A stretch of DNA of 64,000 nt from an uncultured Marvinbryantia sp. (GCA_934394985.1 CAKRRF010000010.1:7506-71505); one strand, 5' to 3'; numbered from the stretch's first letter, positions 41,636-51,580 are shown. Notes: a model not told the origin generated them from the letters alone. Translations and numbers: made by a program.

Positions 41636-44600
41636 CTATTTCTTCATTACAACTCTCTTAGCTTTGCTCCAGGCTGAATAATACTTTACCCTTCCGGCCT
41701 TTTTATAAGTACGAATTCTGACATAATATGTTTTTCCTTTTGTTAAGCCTGCTACTGTCACTTTTGTTGTCTTGAATTTATTTACTGTTTTTGTTTTTAC
41801 ACCTGACGCAAACCCTTTGTCAGTCGAATACTGTATCTGATAGCCTGTTACAGATGTATTTTTCTTCCATGTCACAGTTATTTTTTTCTTTGCACCATTT
41901 TTAACTTTTGAAATACTTGTCCCTTTCGGTACAATTGTAACTGTAATTTTTCTTACTGAAGCAGTATAATTCGGCGTCTCCTCGGCAGATATCGTTATCT
42001 GGGCACTTCCCATATATTTTTTATCTACCGTAATTCTTCCATTTTGCGCTACCTTCACAGCCTTATTATTTGAAGAATAAACTAATTTTGCGCCTTCTCT
42101 CGCTTGTGCTCCTATCCAGAATTTCTGTGCTTTCACATTATAATTTCTGATAATATCCGTCGCCACAATTTCTCCAGGGGCTTTTCGTACAGTTAATGTG
42201 AATGTTGCTGTTGATGCCCGATAATTTTGACTCTCATTCACATAAGCGGTTATCGTCACCGTTCCCGCATTATGAATGTGAATTGTTCCACTGCTTTGAT
42301 CAACTGTGGCAATATTTCCATTGGATGAACTGAAACTTTGCATTCCATCAGAATTCGTTATTACCGTGTTCTGGAATATCTGATCTTCGAATGTTTTTTC
42401 TACCATGTCAAATGCAAATCTTGTCTGCGATACTGCCTTTTGAATTATGAAACCACCAGATACCGTTCCCTCGTAATTTCCGATTCCAGTCACATTCCAG
42501 ACTGCATTTCCGGCACTGATATTGTTTGATCCAGTCAGTTCGTAATCTTTTCCTTCCGTCAACTGATAAGCTCCGTCCTTGATAATAATAAACGGCAATT
42601 TTTCAGTTCCGTCATAAACTATTTCAGTTGTATTAGTAATAAAGAAACATCCTGAAATACTTCTTTTTCCTTTTTCACCAGTTTCTGGATTCCATGGAAT
42701 CCAATTGAGTGTACCTCCATAATTTTTTAGCATATCTAACGTCCACGTACTATCCCCTGTTGGGTAATAAACTGTGGCTGTTACATTTTGAAATACATCA
42801 TTTCCCATATCTGGCCTGTTTCCGTAAAAATATATTTCAGATAAGTTTTCGCAATCCGCAAATGCTCTATCTCCGATCCTGGTTATTGTGTCTTTGATAT
42901 TCACATTATATAAATAGCTGCAATTGCGAAATGCCTCTGCTCCTATTTCTTTTTCCTGATCTGAAATTTCCTTTTTTATTTCGAAATCTACAGATACTGT
43001 ACCTGTATAGTTTCCACCCCAAAGTGCTACAATCTGCACCGTTGCAGTTCCCGGATTTATATTATTTAGATAGTATACTGTATAGTCTTTTTCCGGTATA
43101 AGCGCTACTCCCTCATCTGTTACCGAAACATCTGGTCGTTTCTCTTTTCCATCATACGGAAATTCTGCTTCAGACAACTGTATATCACAGTTCTTAAGTT
43201 CTCTCATGGTATCTTGCTCTTGTTCAAGAACTGCCATTGATATTCTCAGCACTGCCTCTTTGTACAGGTTATTGCCAGATGCATGAATTTTAATATTAGC
43301 TGCTCCAGGCGCCACAGCTGTTACAAGACCGTTTGAAGTTACCGTCAGTACATTGGTATTTTCTGATGTGAAATCTACTTTTCCTGTCTGTGAAGTTACA
43401 CTTAATTGTATACTTTGTCCCTCAAAGATCCTGGCTGTTGCATTGTTCACTTCAATCTTCTGCTCTGCTTTTTCAACTTTTATTTTGATAATTTTGTGTG
43501 TTTCTTTATACTCTTCCGTTGCTGAAGCAGTTACTACAATTTGAGCTTCTCCAGTACCGCAAATAGAAACATTTCCATTCTGGTCTACAGACACTATATT
43601 GGTATGATCCGATGCATAAGATAACTTGCCATCTCCTGTTTGAAGCCAGCTATCCAATGCGAACTCTGTATCTCCATATACCTTTTCATAGTATTCTGTG
43701 CCGCTGATTACTTGTGCCTGTTTCGGTGCAGTTGCAGAAATATCAGTTACTTTAAATCCCCATGCCACACCAGCCTTGTCTGATACCAGTTTAATCCTTA
43801 ATGTATTTCCCTGTACCTCAATTACCTTGCCTGCCAATTCTTTTCCTGTATACTTTCCAACCTCCGTTCCATTTCCATCATAGATATAAATAAAATCAAA
43901 ACCATCCTCTACTTCTGTTCTTTCATCAAAAGTAACTTTCATATTTTCATCTGTAGCAATGTCCTCACTTGTGTATACCCAACAGTCAGAACAATTCACC
44001 ATATAATTATGACTGCTTTCCAATTCTTCTACAGATGTCACCACATAAGCTGTATTGCTAACGGTTACTTTACAGGTTTGGCTCTTATTGCTTCCATCTT
44101 TTGATTTAACCGTAATTGTCGCTGTTCCTTTTTTATGAGAAGCCACTTTTCCTGTCTGATCCACCGATGCTATATCACTATCTGATGAACTCCACTCTAC
44201 ATCACGATTTGAAGCATTATCAGGATATACTTCCACCGTTAACTGATATGTTTCCAGTGCTTCCATTGTTACATTGTTTTTATTCAGCCAAATATTTGTC
44301 ACTGGCTGTTCAACTGTTACTTTACAACTTGTGCTTAAGGAGCCAACTATTACTTTAATAGTTGCCATACCTATACTTTTTGCAGTAATATTGCCATTAT
44401 CATCTACTGTCACAATATTGGTGTCTGAGCTCTTCCATGTTACTTCATCCGTAAAATCAGAAGGTTCGATTGTCAGTAAAAGCTTTTTGCTCTGTCCATT
44501 TAACAATGTTACCTGTTCTTCACTTAGTTTCACATTTGCTGCGTTTACTTCATTTGAAACAAACGATATTCCATTTTCCTTTGCAAATGTTTCTGCATAT

Positions 44601-47600
44601 GTTCCAGACACACCATAAATTGTCATTTTACCCGGATAACTAAACGCTGTAGCATCTATTTGGGTTGTGGCTCTTGGAATGATAATTTTCTTAAATACCA
44701 CATCATTCTTAAATGCATTTTTTCCAATAGAGGCCACTCTGTATGGCAATACAAGTTCTTCCAACACATCACAATCTTCAAATGCCGATTCTGGTATTCC
44801 TGTTATTCCAGTTCCTAATGTTACGTTTTTCAATGCATCGCAATCATAAAAGATCTGAGAACCTAACGATGTAACAGAATCTGGTATATGAATGTCTGTT
44901 AATGCATCACAATTTTCAAATGCATTGTTCTCTATTACTTTAATAGACTTTCCCCATTCAATTTCTTTCAATGATGTGCATCCTTTAAATGCATGGTTTA
45001 CAATATTAATTACACTATCTGGCAAAGAAATTTTTTCTAAAGATGTACAATTCTGAAACATATACGATGTGATATTCTGTCTCGTATCATTTAAAGTTAC
45101 ATTTGTTAATGCTGTACAGCCACTGAACAAGTATGTTCCCAGTGCTTCTATCGAATTTGGAAAAACAACCTCCTTTAGATTTTGGCAATTGCAAAAGACA
45201 CCTTCGCTAAGTTCTTTCATCCCATCTGGTATCACTATATTCTCAATCCCAGTACCAGCAAAACAATAATTATATAGTTTCTCTATCGTAGATGGCAAAG
45301 TTACAGATTTTAGATTTGTAAAATTTCTAAAACACCTGGATCCAATCCATGTCACACCCTCAGGAATCACAATATTGACACCTTTTCCACTTCCTATCGC
45401 ATCTCCAAACAGACAATCTGGTATAGCAGAAATACCTTTTTCAAATGTTACTTGTTCCAATGATATGCAATTATCAAATGGACACTGATAGTTTAATCCA
45501 TATGTATCAACTGTAGTCAAAGTCTTTGGAATATGAATTGCTTTTAATGATACACAATTTCTAAAAGCATAATTTCCAATAAATATTAACTGTTTTGGCA
45601 AATCTATATTTTCTATAGCTTTACATTCTCTAAATGCCGATGCTCCAATCGAAACAACACTATCTGGCATATTAACATTTTTCAGTTTTGTGCATCCGGC
45701 AAATGCACGTTCTTTCACCTCAGTTACTGTATCCGGTATTTCAATCTGTTCCAGTTCTTCACATTCTCCAAATAATGCATATGGAACCTGCTTTATTCCT
45801 TCTGTCCATTTAATACTTGTAATTCCTGATCCGCTAAACGGATACTGCCAATTCCATCCATATGTATCTATATCCGTTAATGTTTTTGGCACATTAATTT
45901 CTTTTAACATAATAGAATTAAGAAAAGCATAATTTCCTAAGGACTGCAAATTTTCCGAAAGATGTACATATGACAATTTTTTACAGTTTGCGAAAGCTCG
46001 TTGACCAATATTGGTTACCGTATCTGGAATAATGACACTTTCCAATCCTGTATTAGCAAATATGCTTCCCGGTATAGCTGTAATGCCTTCTTCAAAATCT
46101 ATTTCTCTTAATGCATCACATCCTGAAAATGGATATCTCCAGTTCCAGCCATATGTATCTACCGATTGCAATTTAGCAGGCATGTTAATTTTTCTAAGAT
46201 TTGTACAATTTCTAAATGCCCAATTTCCAATAGCAGTAACTGTTAATGGAAATTCAACAGATTCCAGAACTTCATTATAGGCAAATGAACCTGCTCCAAT
46301 TCCAACAACCGTATACCCATCTACAGTCTCCGGAATATGTAAATTGGCTGCTTTTCCCTTATATCCTGTAATTGTTGCGTTATTATCGTCATCAAGACTG
46401 TACGTATATAATGCTACTTTGTTTCCATTTGCATCATACCCATATTCTCCGATACCATCTGTCCATCCACTGCCCCAGTATCGAGAATCTGTATTAGTGT
46501 AATATTTGAAGTCATTTCCTCTGGAACATGTTGCTACTTCTTTTCCATCCTCGTAATGGTGATATGCTCGTATTGGGCTGTTCGTTTCCGTAAATATCTG
46601 ATATTTTACCTCATAGGTTTTTGTAATGAATGACCATTTTGCATTTTCTTTTTCTATCTTTACTCCACCTTCTGCATATATCCAAGCTGCAAAAGTTCTA
46701 CATTCCTCCGGTTTGCCGTCCGTATAGTATTGTGCTTTCATCATGGCCTTTCCACCTGCAGTTGCGTAAGCATATCCTTTCACTGGCATTAACTTTCCCG
46801 TTACTCCCAGTCTAACCTTTACTCCCACTTTTGCAGATGCCTCTGCCACCAGACTAAATTGCTTTGCATTAAAGTTAAGAATCGGTCTGACCCCACTAGC
46901 CTGCGAAACTGTAAATCCTACTACTGTATAAGACTCAGTATTTCCAGTGATGCTTCCACTAAGTTCAGCATCCAGGATTACATCCAAACCTCCAATTCCA
47001 GGAATTGTCGCCGGTACAATTGTGATTTCTTCGCCATGATTTAACTGCGTACCGGTAAGTTTACCCGTAACTTTATAACTTGATTTCACATCTCCTGAAA
47101 ACTTTAATGTTACTTCCGATGCAGTTAATTTATACTGAATCTGCGCATTTGTAATTTCTGTTTTATGTGAAAGACTGGCACTTGATGTCAGTTTTATTTT
47201 ATTTTCAACAGATATTTTCGTATTCTTTCCAACATTTATATTTCCACCCATTCTGGCATCATAAGGAACAGGTGCCTCTTCATATGTTGTTGTTATTCCA
47301 TCCGCTGGTTCAATAATTAATGCAGATGCGTCTAATATTCCCTGTGCATCCAGCTTATCGAAGGCTTCATCGTTATCAACGGCTTCAGTCTGTATTGTTG
47401 TAATATTATCTGTTGTAACTACATCCCATGCTGTATAGACAACTGGTACACCATTCAACCAAACTGCAAATTTGTCTCCATTTTCTATTTTTTTATCAAT
47501 ATCGTAAATGGTTAATTTTCCCTGTGCATCCACAGAGGCATTTAAATCATCTGCTAAAACCGTCACATCCGAAGCAAACTCATATGTATTATCATAATCT

Positions 47601-48139
47601 TCTTCTACATCCGATGAATGCCAGACAGTATGCGCATCTTCCAGCATACTTTTTGCTTCATTCACTGATATATTTTCAGTTGGCATAAATTTCCCAGATA
47701 TAAGCGAAAACCAGCCTCTGTTTATCGCCACTTGATCGTCTTCTGGATATATACAATCCTCTGCATCTGAAAATGTATATGTTTTATCTTCCAATTGAAA
47801 TGCCAGACAGTGATTCAATGTCGAAGCAGCAAATTCTCTTGTAACAGGCATGGCCGGATATATCGGATCTCCTGCTTCTACATTCACTACTCCAAACTGA
47901 ACTGCCACTAAAATATCATAATAATAATCGGATGTTACATCCAGATCCGAAAAATAATTATCTGGATAATTATCATCTTCTACTGTCATTTCAAATGTTT
48001 CTACAAGATCTTTTAACCATTCCGCTCTCGTAACTGTATTAGTACCCTGATCTGAGGCCATTATTATCTCAGGTACCGCAATCGTTAATATACAAGCTAG
48101 CAGAAATACATGAAAAAGAGATTTTATTTTTTTCTTCAT
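41636..48139 (-). CDS. Giant BspA-like surface protein (SLH-like, LRR_5, Big2, CUB-like, FN3)
   Basis: 2167 residues behind AGGGAGAACAGGAAT, with a signal peptide. Residues 30-190 resemble S-layer homology repeats (VTRAEWLKDLVETFEM, YFSDLD..YYDILVAVQFGVV). A beta-rich region follows. About residues 590-1060 are BspA-type leucine-rich repeats with a recurring variant DTYGWNWxYPFSG. Then come Big2 domains (VKLSEEQVTLLNGQSKKLLL), a CUB-like domain (DFIYIYDGNGTEVGKYTG), more Big/MBG-like domains, two further leucine-rich repeats and a C-terminal FN3 domain (GYQIQYSTDKGF..KTYYVRIRTYK). Likely a wall-attached adhesin or matrix-binding protein. Confidence 0.9.
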   Translation of the reverse strand: MKKKIKSLFHVFLLACILTIAVPEIIMASDQGTNTVTRAEWLKDLVETFEMTVEDDNYPDNYFSDLDVTSDYYYDILVAVQFGVVNVEAGDPIYPAMPVTREFAASTLNHCLAFQLEDKTYTFSDAEDCIYPEDDQVAINRGWFSLISGKFMPTENISVNEAKSMLEDAHTVWHSSDVEEDYDNTYEFASDVTVLADDLNASVDAQGKLTIYDIDKKIENGDKFAVWLNGVPVVYTAWDVVTTDNITTIQTEAVDNDEAFDKLDAQGILDASALIIEPADGITTTYEEAPVPYDARMGGNINVGKNTKISVENKIKLTSSASLSHKTEITNAQIQYKLTASEVTLKFSGDVKSSYKVTGKLTGTQLNHGEEITIVPATIPGIGGLDVILDAELSGSITGNTESYTVVGFTVSQASGVRPILNFNAKQFSLVAEASAKVGVKVRLGVTGKLMPVKGYAYATAGGKAMMKAQYYTDGKPEECRTFAAWIYAEGGVKIEKENAKWSFITKTYEVKYQIFTETNSPIRAYHHYEDGKEVATCSRGNDFKYYTNTDSRYWGSGWTDGIGEYGYDANGNKVALYTYSLDDDNNATITGYKGKAANLHIPETVDGYTVVGIGAGSFAYNEVLESVEFPLTVTAIGNWAFRNCTNLRKINMPAKLQSVDTYGWNWRYPFSGCDALREIDFEEGITAIPGSIFANTGLESVIIPDTVTNIGQRAFANCKKLSYVHLSENLQSLGNYAFLNSIMLKEINVPKTLTDIDTYGWNWQYPFSGSGITSIKWTEGIKQVPYALFGECEELEQIEIPDTVTEVKERAFAGCTKLKNVNMPDSVVSIGASAFRECKAIENIDLPKQLIFIGNYAFRNCVSLKAIHIPKTLTTVDTYGLNYQCPFDNCISLEQVTFEKGISAIPDCLFGDAIGSGKGVNIVIPEGVTWIGSRCFRNFTNLKSVTLPSTIEKLYNYCFAGTGIENIVIPDGMKELSEGVFCNCQNLKEVVFPNSIEALGTYLFSGCTALTNVTLNDTRQNITSYMFQNCTSLEKISLPDSVINIVNHAFKGCTSLKEIEWGKSIKVIENNAFENCDALTDIHIPDSVTSLGSQIFYDCDALKNVTLGTGITGIPESAFEDCDVLEELVLPYRVASIGKNAFKNDVVFKKIIIPRATTQIDATAFSYPGKMTIYGVSGTYAETFAKENGISFVSNEVNAANVKLSEEQVTLLNGQSKKLLLTIEPSDFTDEVTWKSSDTNIVTVDDNGNITAKSIGMATIKVIVGSLSTSCKVTVEQPVTNIWLNKNNVTMEALETYQLTVEVYPDNASNRDVEWSSSDSDIASVDQTGKVASHKKGTATITVKSKDGSNKSQTCKVTVSNTAYVVTSVEELESSHNYMVNCSDCWVYTSEDIATDENMKVTFDERTEVEDGFDFIYIYDGNGTEVGKYTGKELAGKVIEVQGNTLRIKLVSDKAGVAWGFKVTDISATAPKQAQVISGTEYYEKVYGDTEFALDSWLQTGDGKLSYASDHTNIVSVDQNGNVSICGTGEAQIVVTASATEEYKETHKIIKIKVEKAEQKIEVNNATARIFEGQSIQLSVTSQTGKVDFTSENTNVLTVTSNGLVTAVAPGAANIKIHASGNNLYKEAVLRISMAVLEQEQDTMRELKNCDIQLSEAEFPYDGKEKRPDVSVTDEGVALIPEKDYTVYYLNNINPGTATVQIVALWGGNYTGTVSVDFEIKKEISDQEKEIGAEAFRNCSYLYNVNIKDTITRIGDRAFADCENLSEIYFYGNRPDMGNDVFQNVTATVYYPTGDSTWTLDMLKNYGGTLNWIPWNPETGEKGKRSISGCFFITNTTEIVYDGTEKLPFIIIKDGAYQLTEGKDYELTGSNNISAGNAVWNVTGIGNYEGTVSGGFIIQKAVSQTRFAFDMVEKTFEDQIFQNTVITNSDGMQSFSSSNGNIATVDQSSGTIHIHNAGTVTITAYVNESQNYRASTATFTLTVRKAPGEIVATDIIRNYNVKAQKFWIGAQAREGAKLVYSSNNKAVKVAQNGRITVDKKYMGSAQITISAEETPNYTASVRKITVTIVPKGTSISKVKNGAKKKITVTWKKNTSVTGYQIQYSTDKGFASGVKTKTVNKFKTTKVTVAGLTKGKTYYVRIRTYKKAGRVKYYSAWSKAKRVVMKK

Positions 48140-48202
48140 TATTCCTGTTCTCCCTTATGCTTTTTATTTCATATTGAATCACTTTAAATAAATCACAGAT
48201 TC

Positions 48203-48248
48203 AAAAAAGCACAACTCCCTCATTTTCACAGGAATTGTGCTTTTGTTT
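48203..48248 (-). terminator. Terminator between secreted-protein genes
   Basis: AAAAGCACAA and TTGTGCTTTT form a perfect 10-bp stem with A/T flanks on both sides. It lies 17 bp after the stop at 48265 and 64 bp before the giant gene. It is similar in layout to the dispersed repeat but different in sequence. Confidence 0.85.
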
Positions 48249-48264
48249 TTACATGTCAAATTTT

Positions 48265-48969
48265 CTACTCAAACCACACAATCTGCTGTCCTTTTGTTTT
48301 TGTATTCTGGAATATCAGATACAGGTAACATTCTGCCGGATTCGGAATATAGCCCGTTGTCTGAACAGATTTTATAATATTGGTTTTTGTTTCGTTTTCA
48401 TAATCATCTTTTATTACAGATATCAGTTTCCAATTCTTATTGCATTCCACAGCGAACCGATATTGACTTGCTGCCGTCAGTGAATCTGTTACATTGTAAG
48501 AAATACTTTTCCTGATATTGACAGGGTTATCTCCCACTGTCATTGCTTTGATCGGCTGTTCATATTTATTGACTTTCAACTTGATCTTGTAAGTCTTATA
48601 AATCTTCCATTTTTTGCCTTTTTTCTTGTATGCCTTGAATGTTAACGTGGTCTTCCCTGGTCTTCTGGTCTGAACATGAAAAGCGTAGTTTTCATTTTTA
48701 TCCCATAATACCTGCGCTACTTTCTTATTGCTGGACGTACAGGATAAACGCATTTTATTGAATTTCTTTGGATACGTTAACTCATAATAATAGCCATCCA
48801 ACATCTGATATACATTGTATGTCTTATTTGCTACTGCCAGTTTTGCCGGGGAGGGTTCCATTCCCTCTGCTGAAATATCAGCTTTTCCATTTCCCAATAA
48901 GCAGAAACAGAATAGCAGCACCAGCGATGCAATCCCTCTTAACCACACTTTTGTTTTTTTCTCTTTCAT
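48265..48969 (-). CDS. Secreted protein with Ig-like domain, unknown function
   Basis: 234 residues behind AAAAAGGAGGAATTGAGG, with a signal peptide (IASLVLLFCFCLLGNGKADISA). The first mature domain (AVANKTYNVYQMLDGYYYEL..GKTTLTFKAYKKKGKKWKI) is Ig/Big-like. The second opens PIKAMTVGDNPVNI. The order of domains mirrors the protein at 8552. It is in an operon with the degenerate-amidase gene, 22 bp after it. No catalytic motif. Confidence 0.75.
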   Translation of the reverse strand: MKEKKTKVWLRGIASLVLLFCFCLLGNGKADISAEGMEPSPAKLAVANKTYNVYQMLDGYYYELTYPKKFNKMRLSCTSSNKKVAQVLWDKNENYAFHVQTRRPGKTTLTFKAYKKKGKKWKIYKTYKIKLKVNKYEQPIKAMTVGDNPVNIRKSISYNVTDSLTAASQYRFAVECNKNWKLISVIKDDYENETKTNIIKSVQTTGYIPNPAECYLYLIFQNTKTKGQQIVWFE

Positions 48970-48991
48970 TCCTCAATTCCTCCTTTTTCAC

Positions 48992-50089
48992 TTATTGATA
49001 ATCCCACGCATTGCACACATATCTGTAGTTTTCCATCTCATCTGTAATCGGACTCAGATCTTCTGAATAGGTTTCACCTGAATTTGCATCTACGTAGAAG
49101 AATACATAGGCTCCGGTATAGGATCTTAATACAAATGTATATTGCTCATCACTGGACTGTTCTTCTACATAAGTCAGATACCCATGATACTCCTCTACCG
49201 TATCCATGCCATAATTTTCATCAGCATATTGATATACCGCATCATAGGCCTGTTCCTCTGTCAGTCCCCCTTCCTGCTCTGCGCTCCCGTTTTCATCGTA
49301 GTCTTCATAATCTTCATACTCATCTTCTGAATAATCGTCCCATCCTTCTACCTCTGCTTCGTCCACAAAATCACTTTCATCATCCAGATAATCTTCTATG
49401 CCAGCTGCAATGCCTTCTGCCATGATCTCCCAGTTATCACTGTCAGCCAGCCTTGCTTCATCTTTACTGTCACTGATGCAGCCAAGCATCACCTGAGCAA
49501 CCGGAATTCCACTCCAGTTAATACCTACGGTATCATCTGTATACTTAATACCGGAATTCTGAAAACCTGTATAATCACAGTAATATTCCAAAATTGAATT
49601 TCCCAGTAAATCACATTCTTCATACAGATCTCCGATATACGGATTACCTTCTGACGGAAGATATACCTTTGCACCTCTCTTAGAGGTTTTTTGCTCTTTA
49701 CGACAATACAGGCGAACGTAAACAGCAGCCCCGGACTCTGTTGCTTCAATGGCACGTTCCTGAGAGCTTGTCTCTGTATCATTATCTTCACGCAATAAGA
49801 CGACGTTGTACCCTTTTTCTTCCAGAATATCTCTCAGCTCCAGTCCAACCCCCAGATTTATATCTGATTCTTTTATTCCGGTCGTTTTTCCGATTGCTCC
49901 CACGCAACTATCCGGATACATTTTCACTTTTTTTGATGCACCAGGGCCAATCGGCACTTTCTCAGAACTTTTCACTTCACATCCTGTATATCCAGGATCA
50001 ATTGCTATGGTATATTGTGCTTCAACCATACCGGCACTTCCAATCAGAGTTGTAGCACATACTGCCAGTCCTATGATCTGCTTTTTCAT
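48992..50089 (-). CDS. Secreted degenerate amidase_3 protein with RSYTGAY domain
   Basis: 365 residues with a signal peptide (IGLAVCATTLIGSAGMVEA). Residues 27-235 are an amidase_3 fold strongly similar to the ectodomain of the kinase at 17608 (IGPGASKKVKM, TGIKESDINLGVGLELRDIL, VVLLREDNDTETSSQERA). The first Zn His of DPGH is Tyr (DPGYTG), the second-His block reads RLYCRKE and the catalytic Glu region VAQVMLGCI, so it cannot be a normal amidase. After a Glu/Tyr-rich linker comes a domain of about 90 residues shared with the protein at 10480 (LTEEQAYDAVYQYADENYG..FVLRSYTGAYVFFYVD). It may be a muropeptide-binding protein. Confidence 0.85.
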   Translation of the reverse strand: MKKQIIGLAVCATTLIGSAGMVEAQYTIAIDPGYTGCEVKSSEKVPIGPGASKKVKMYPDSCVGAIGKTTGIKESDINLGVGLELRDILEEKGYNVVLLREDNDTETSSQERAIEATESGAAVYVRLYCRKEQKTSKRGAKVYLPSEGNPYIGDLYEECDLLGNSILEYYCDYTGFQNSGIKYTDDTVGINWSGIPVAQVMLGCISDSKDEARLADSDNWEIMAEGIAAGIEDYLDDESDFVDEAEVEGWDDYSEDEYEDYEDYDENGSAEQEGGLTEEQAYDAVYQYADENYGMDTVEEYHGYLTYVEEQSSDEQYTFVLRSYTGAYVFFYVDANSGETYSEDLSPITDEMENYRYVCNAWDYQ

Positions 50090-50120
50090 ATTCTCATTTA
50101 CCTCTTACACTTCTCATATT

Positions 50121-51350
50121 TTATTTAATCTTTACCCCTTTTACTGCACTCCAGGAACTGTAGACCTTTCTGCCGTTCGCATATTTATAAGCGCGCACAC
50201 GTACATAATATCTTGCCTTACGTTTCAGACCACTTAATGTATAAGACTTATATTTCTTAGCAATTGTTCTTGACTTTATAATCTGCGTAAATGCTCTATT
50301 TCTGCTGCACTGTACCTGATAACCGGAATAGGAGCCTTTTTTCCAACTGATTCTCAGCTTTTTCTTGGCCGGTGAGGACGCTTTAACTCCTGCTACACGA
50401 CTTACTCTGACTGTCGTCTGAGATGACTGGGATGGCCGTGTCGGTCGTATAGACTGGGATGGCTGTGCCGGCTGAGATGTCTGTACCACAGATGTCGCAA
50501 TGGTGTACGGAATTCTTGGACCATTAAAAGATGTCATATCAAGATAATAGGTTCCCGCATTCAGTGTCCGACTTATCAGCCCAGATCTTTCCCCATTTTT
50601 ATTACTCAGACTAAGTGAGGTAATCCTTTTTGCATTCGAATCCAGTAAATAGATCGCCATAGACCCGGTATTGTCACCAAAATCCGGTACAACATTAAAA
50701 CGAACTGTCTGTGTTGCAGGTATACTGAATTTGTAGTAATGACAGGAATCCCAATCCCATCCGTTAAATGCACAGTAAGCAACGCTTTTCAATGTATTTC
50801 CCAATGTAAAATACTGTGCTGTACTTAAATAATTGCTTTTCTGTCCACCGATTACTACTGAACCACCTGCAGTGGCTGTAGTTGTCAGGTTCAGAGAATA
50901 CTTTGCTCCACCTGTACTGTAAGTAATGATCTTTATAAAATAATTGCCAGCGTTTAATGCATATTGATCTGTTCCAGACTGAAATCCCCAGTTTGCATTA
51001 TCATTGGTCCCAAAGGATGGTGCTGCGTTCATGGTGTTTCCAGATGAATTCAGTACAGAGATATTGACGTGTTGGTTATGTCCACCCGTTTTTGCATAAA
51101 GCTTCACACAGGCATCACGATTCAACGTAAATTTATAATAACTTGCCTGACTGTTCGCCAGTGTTTCAGAAATGGTACTTCCAATACCGATCGTTGTCGC
51201 TGTTGATAAATTGCTGGCCGCCAGTGATCTTATTTTTGTGATTGGCGCTAAAAACAGCAGTAACATTAACATCAGTTCAAGAGCTACTCTTATTTTTTTC
51301 TTTAACGATACCATATTCCTTTTTTCACACATTTTTCTTTCTCCCTTCAT
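50121..51350 (-). CDS. Secreted protein with two PPC-like domains and FN3
   Basis: About 409 residues from ATG 51350 behind AGGAGAGG. ATG 51332 with GGGAG is an alternative. Signal peptide LELMLMLLLFLAPITKIRSLAA. Two bacterial pre-peptidase-C-like beta domains follow (YYKFTLNRDACVKLYAKTGG..YALNAGNYFIKI and YYKFSIPATQTVRFNV..TLNAGTYYLDMTS). Then come a Pro/Ser/Gln-rich linker and an FN3 domain (GYQVQCSRNRAF..RKARYYVRVRAYK) like the C-terminus of the giant protein at 41636. A carbohydrate- or surface-binding role is plausible. It has its own strong promoter at 51485. Confidence 0.82.
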   Translation of the reverse strand: MKGERKMCEKRNMVSLKKKIRVALELMLMLLLFLAPITKIRSLAASNLSTATTIGIGSTISETLANSQASYYKFTLNRDACVKLYAKTGGHNQHVNISVLNSSGNTMNAAPSFGTNDNANWGFQSGTDQYALNAGNYFIKIITYSTGGAKYSLNLTTTATAGGSVVIGGQKSNYLSTAQYFTLGNTLKSVAYCAFNGWDWDSCHYYKFSIPATQTVRFNVVPDFGDNTGSMAIYLLDSNAKRITSLSLSNKNGERSGLISRTLNAGTYYLDMTSFNGPRIPYTIATSVVQTSQPAQPSQSIRPTRPSQSSQTTVRVSRVAGVKASSPAKKKLRISWKKGSYSGYQVQCSRNRAFTQIIKSRTIAKKYKSYTLSGLKRKARYYVRVRAYKYANGRKVYSSWSAVKGVKIK

Positions 51351-51384
51351 TTTAACTACCTCTCCTGCTACACACCATCCTAAC

Positions 51385-51430
51385 ATAAAAAAAACGCAAT
51401 TTTGTTCACCGACAAAAACTGCGCTTTTTT
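51385..51430 (-). repeat. Terminator-like dispersed repeat, copy 6, in the leader of the PPC/FN3 gene
   Basis: TAAAAAAAACGCAATTTTG..AAAAACTGCGCTTTTTT. On the minus strand it lies between the promoter at 51485 and the start codon, 35 bp before the gene. The T run is followed by TATGTTAGGAT. Confidence 0.8.
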
Positions 51431-51459
51431 CTGCATATTTTGCATTTTCTTTTGTTTTG

Positions 51460-51471
51460 TATAGCGCTATA
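51460..51471. promoter_or_regulatory. 12-bp palindrome just downstream of a consensus promoter
   Basis: TATAGCGCTATA lies 14 bp after the -10 of the promoter at 51485, around +8 to +19 of the predicted transcript. It is a likely operator. Confidence 0.5.
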
Positions 51472-51484
51472 ATCGTCCTATTCC

Positions 51485-51513
51485 ATTATATTATACCGCC
51501 ATTACAGTGTCAA
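51485..51513 (-). promoter_or_regulatory. Consensus SigA-type promoter
   Basis: On the minus strand TTGACA (51513-51508), exactly 17 bp, then TATAAT (51490-51485). A perfect vegetative promoter directed at the PPC/FN3 gene. Confidence 0.88.
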
Positions 51514-51580
51514 TTAATTATGTATTATGTCCATAAAATCTATTTTTTTTCATTTATATTCTAGTTATATTGATTGTTTT

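Noticed and set aside
48235..48483. Plus-strand frame opposite the secreted protein at 48265
   Set aside because: Antisense shadow rich in Phe and Cys, without a ribosome site.
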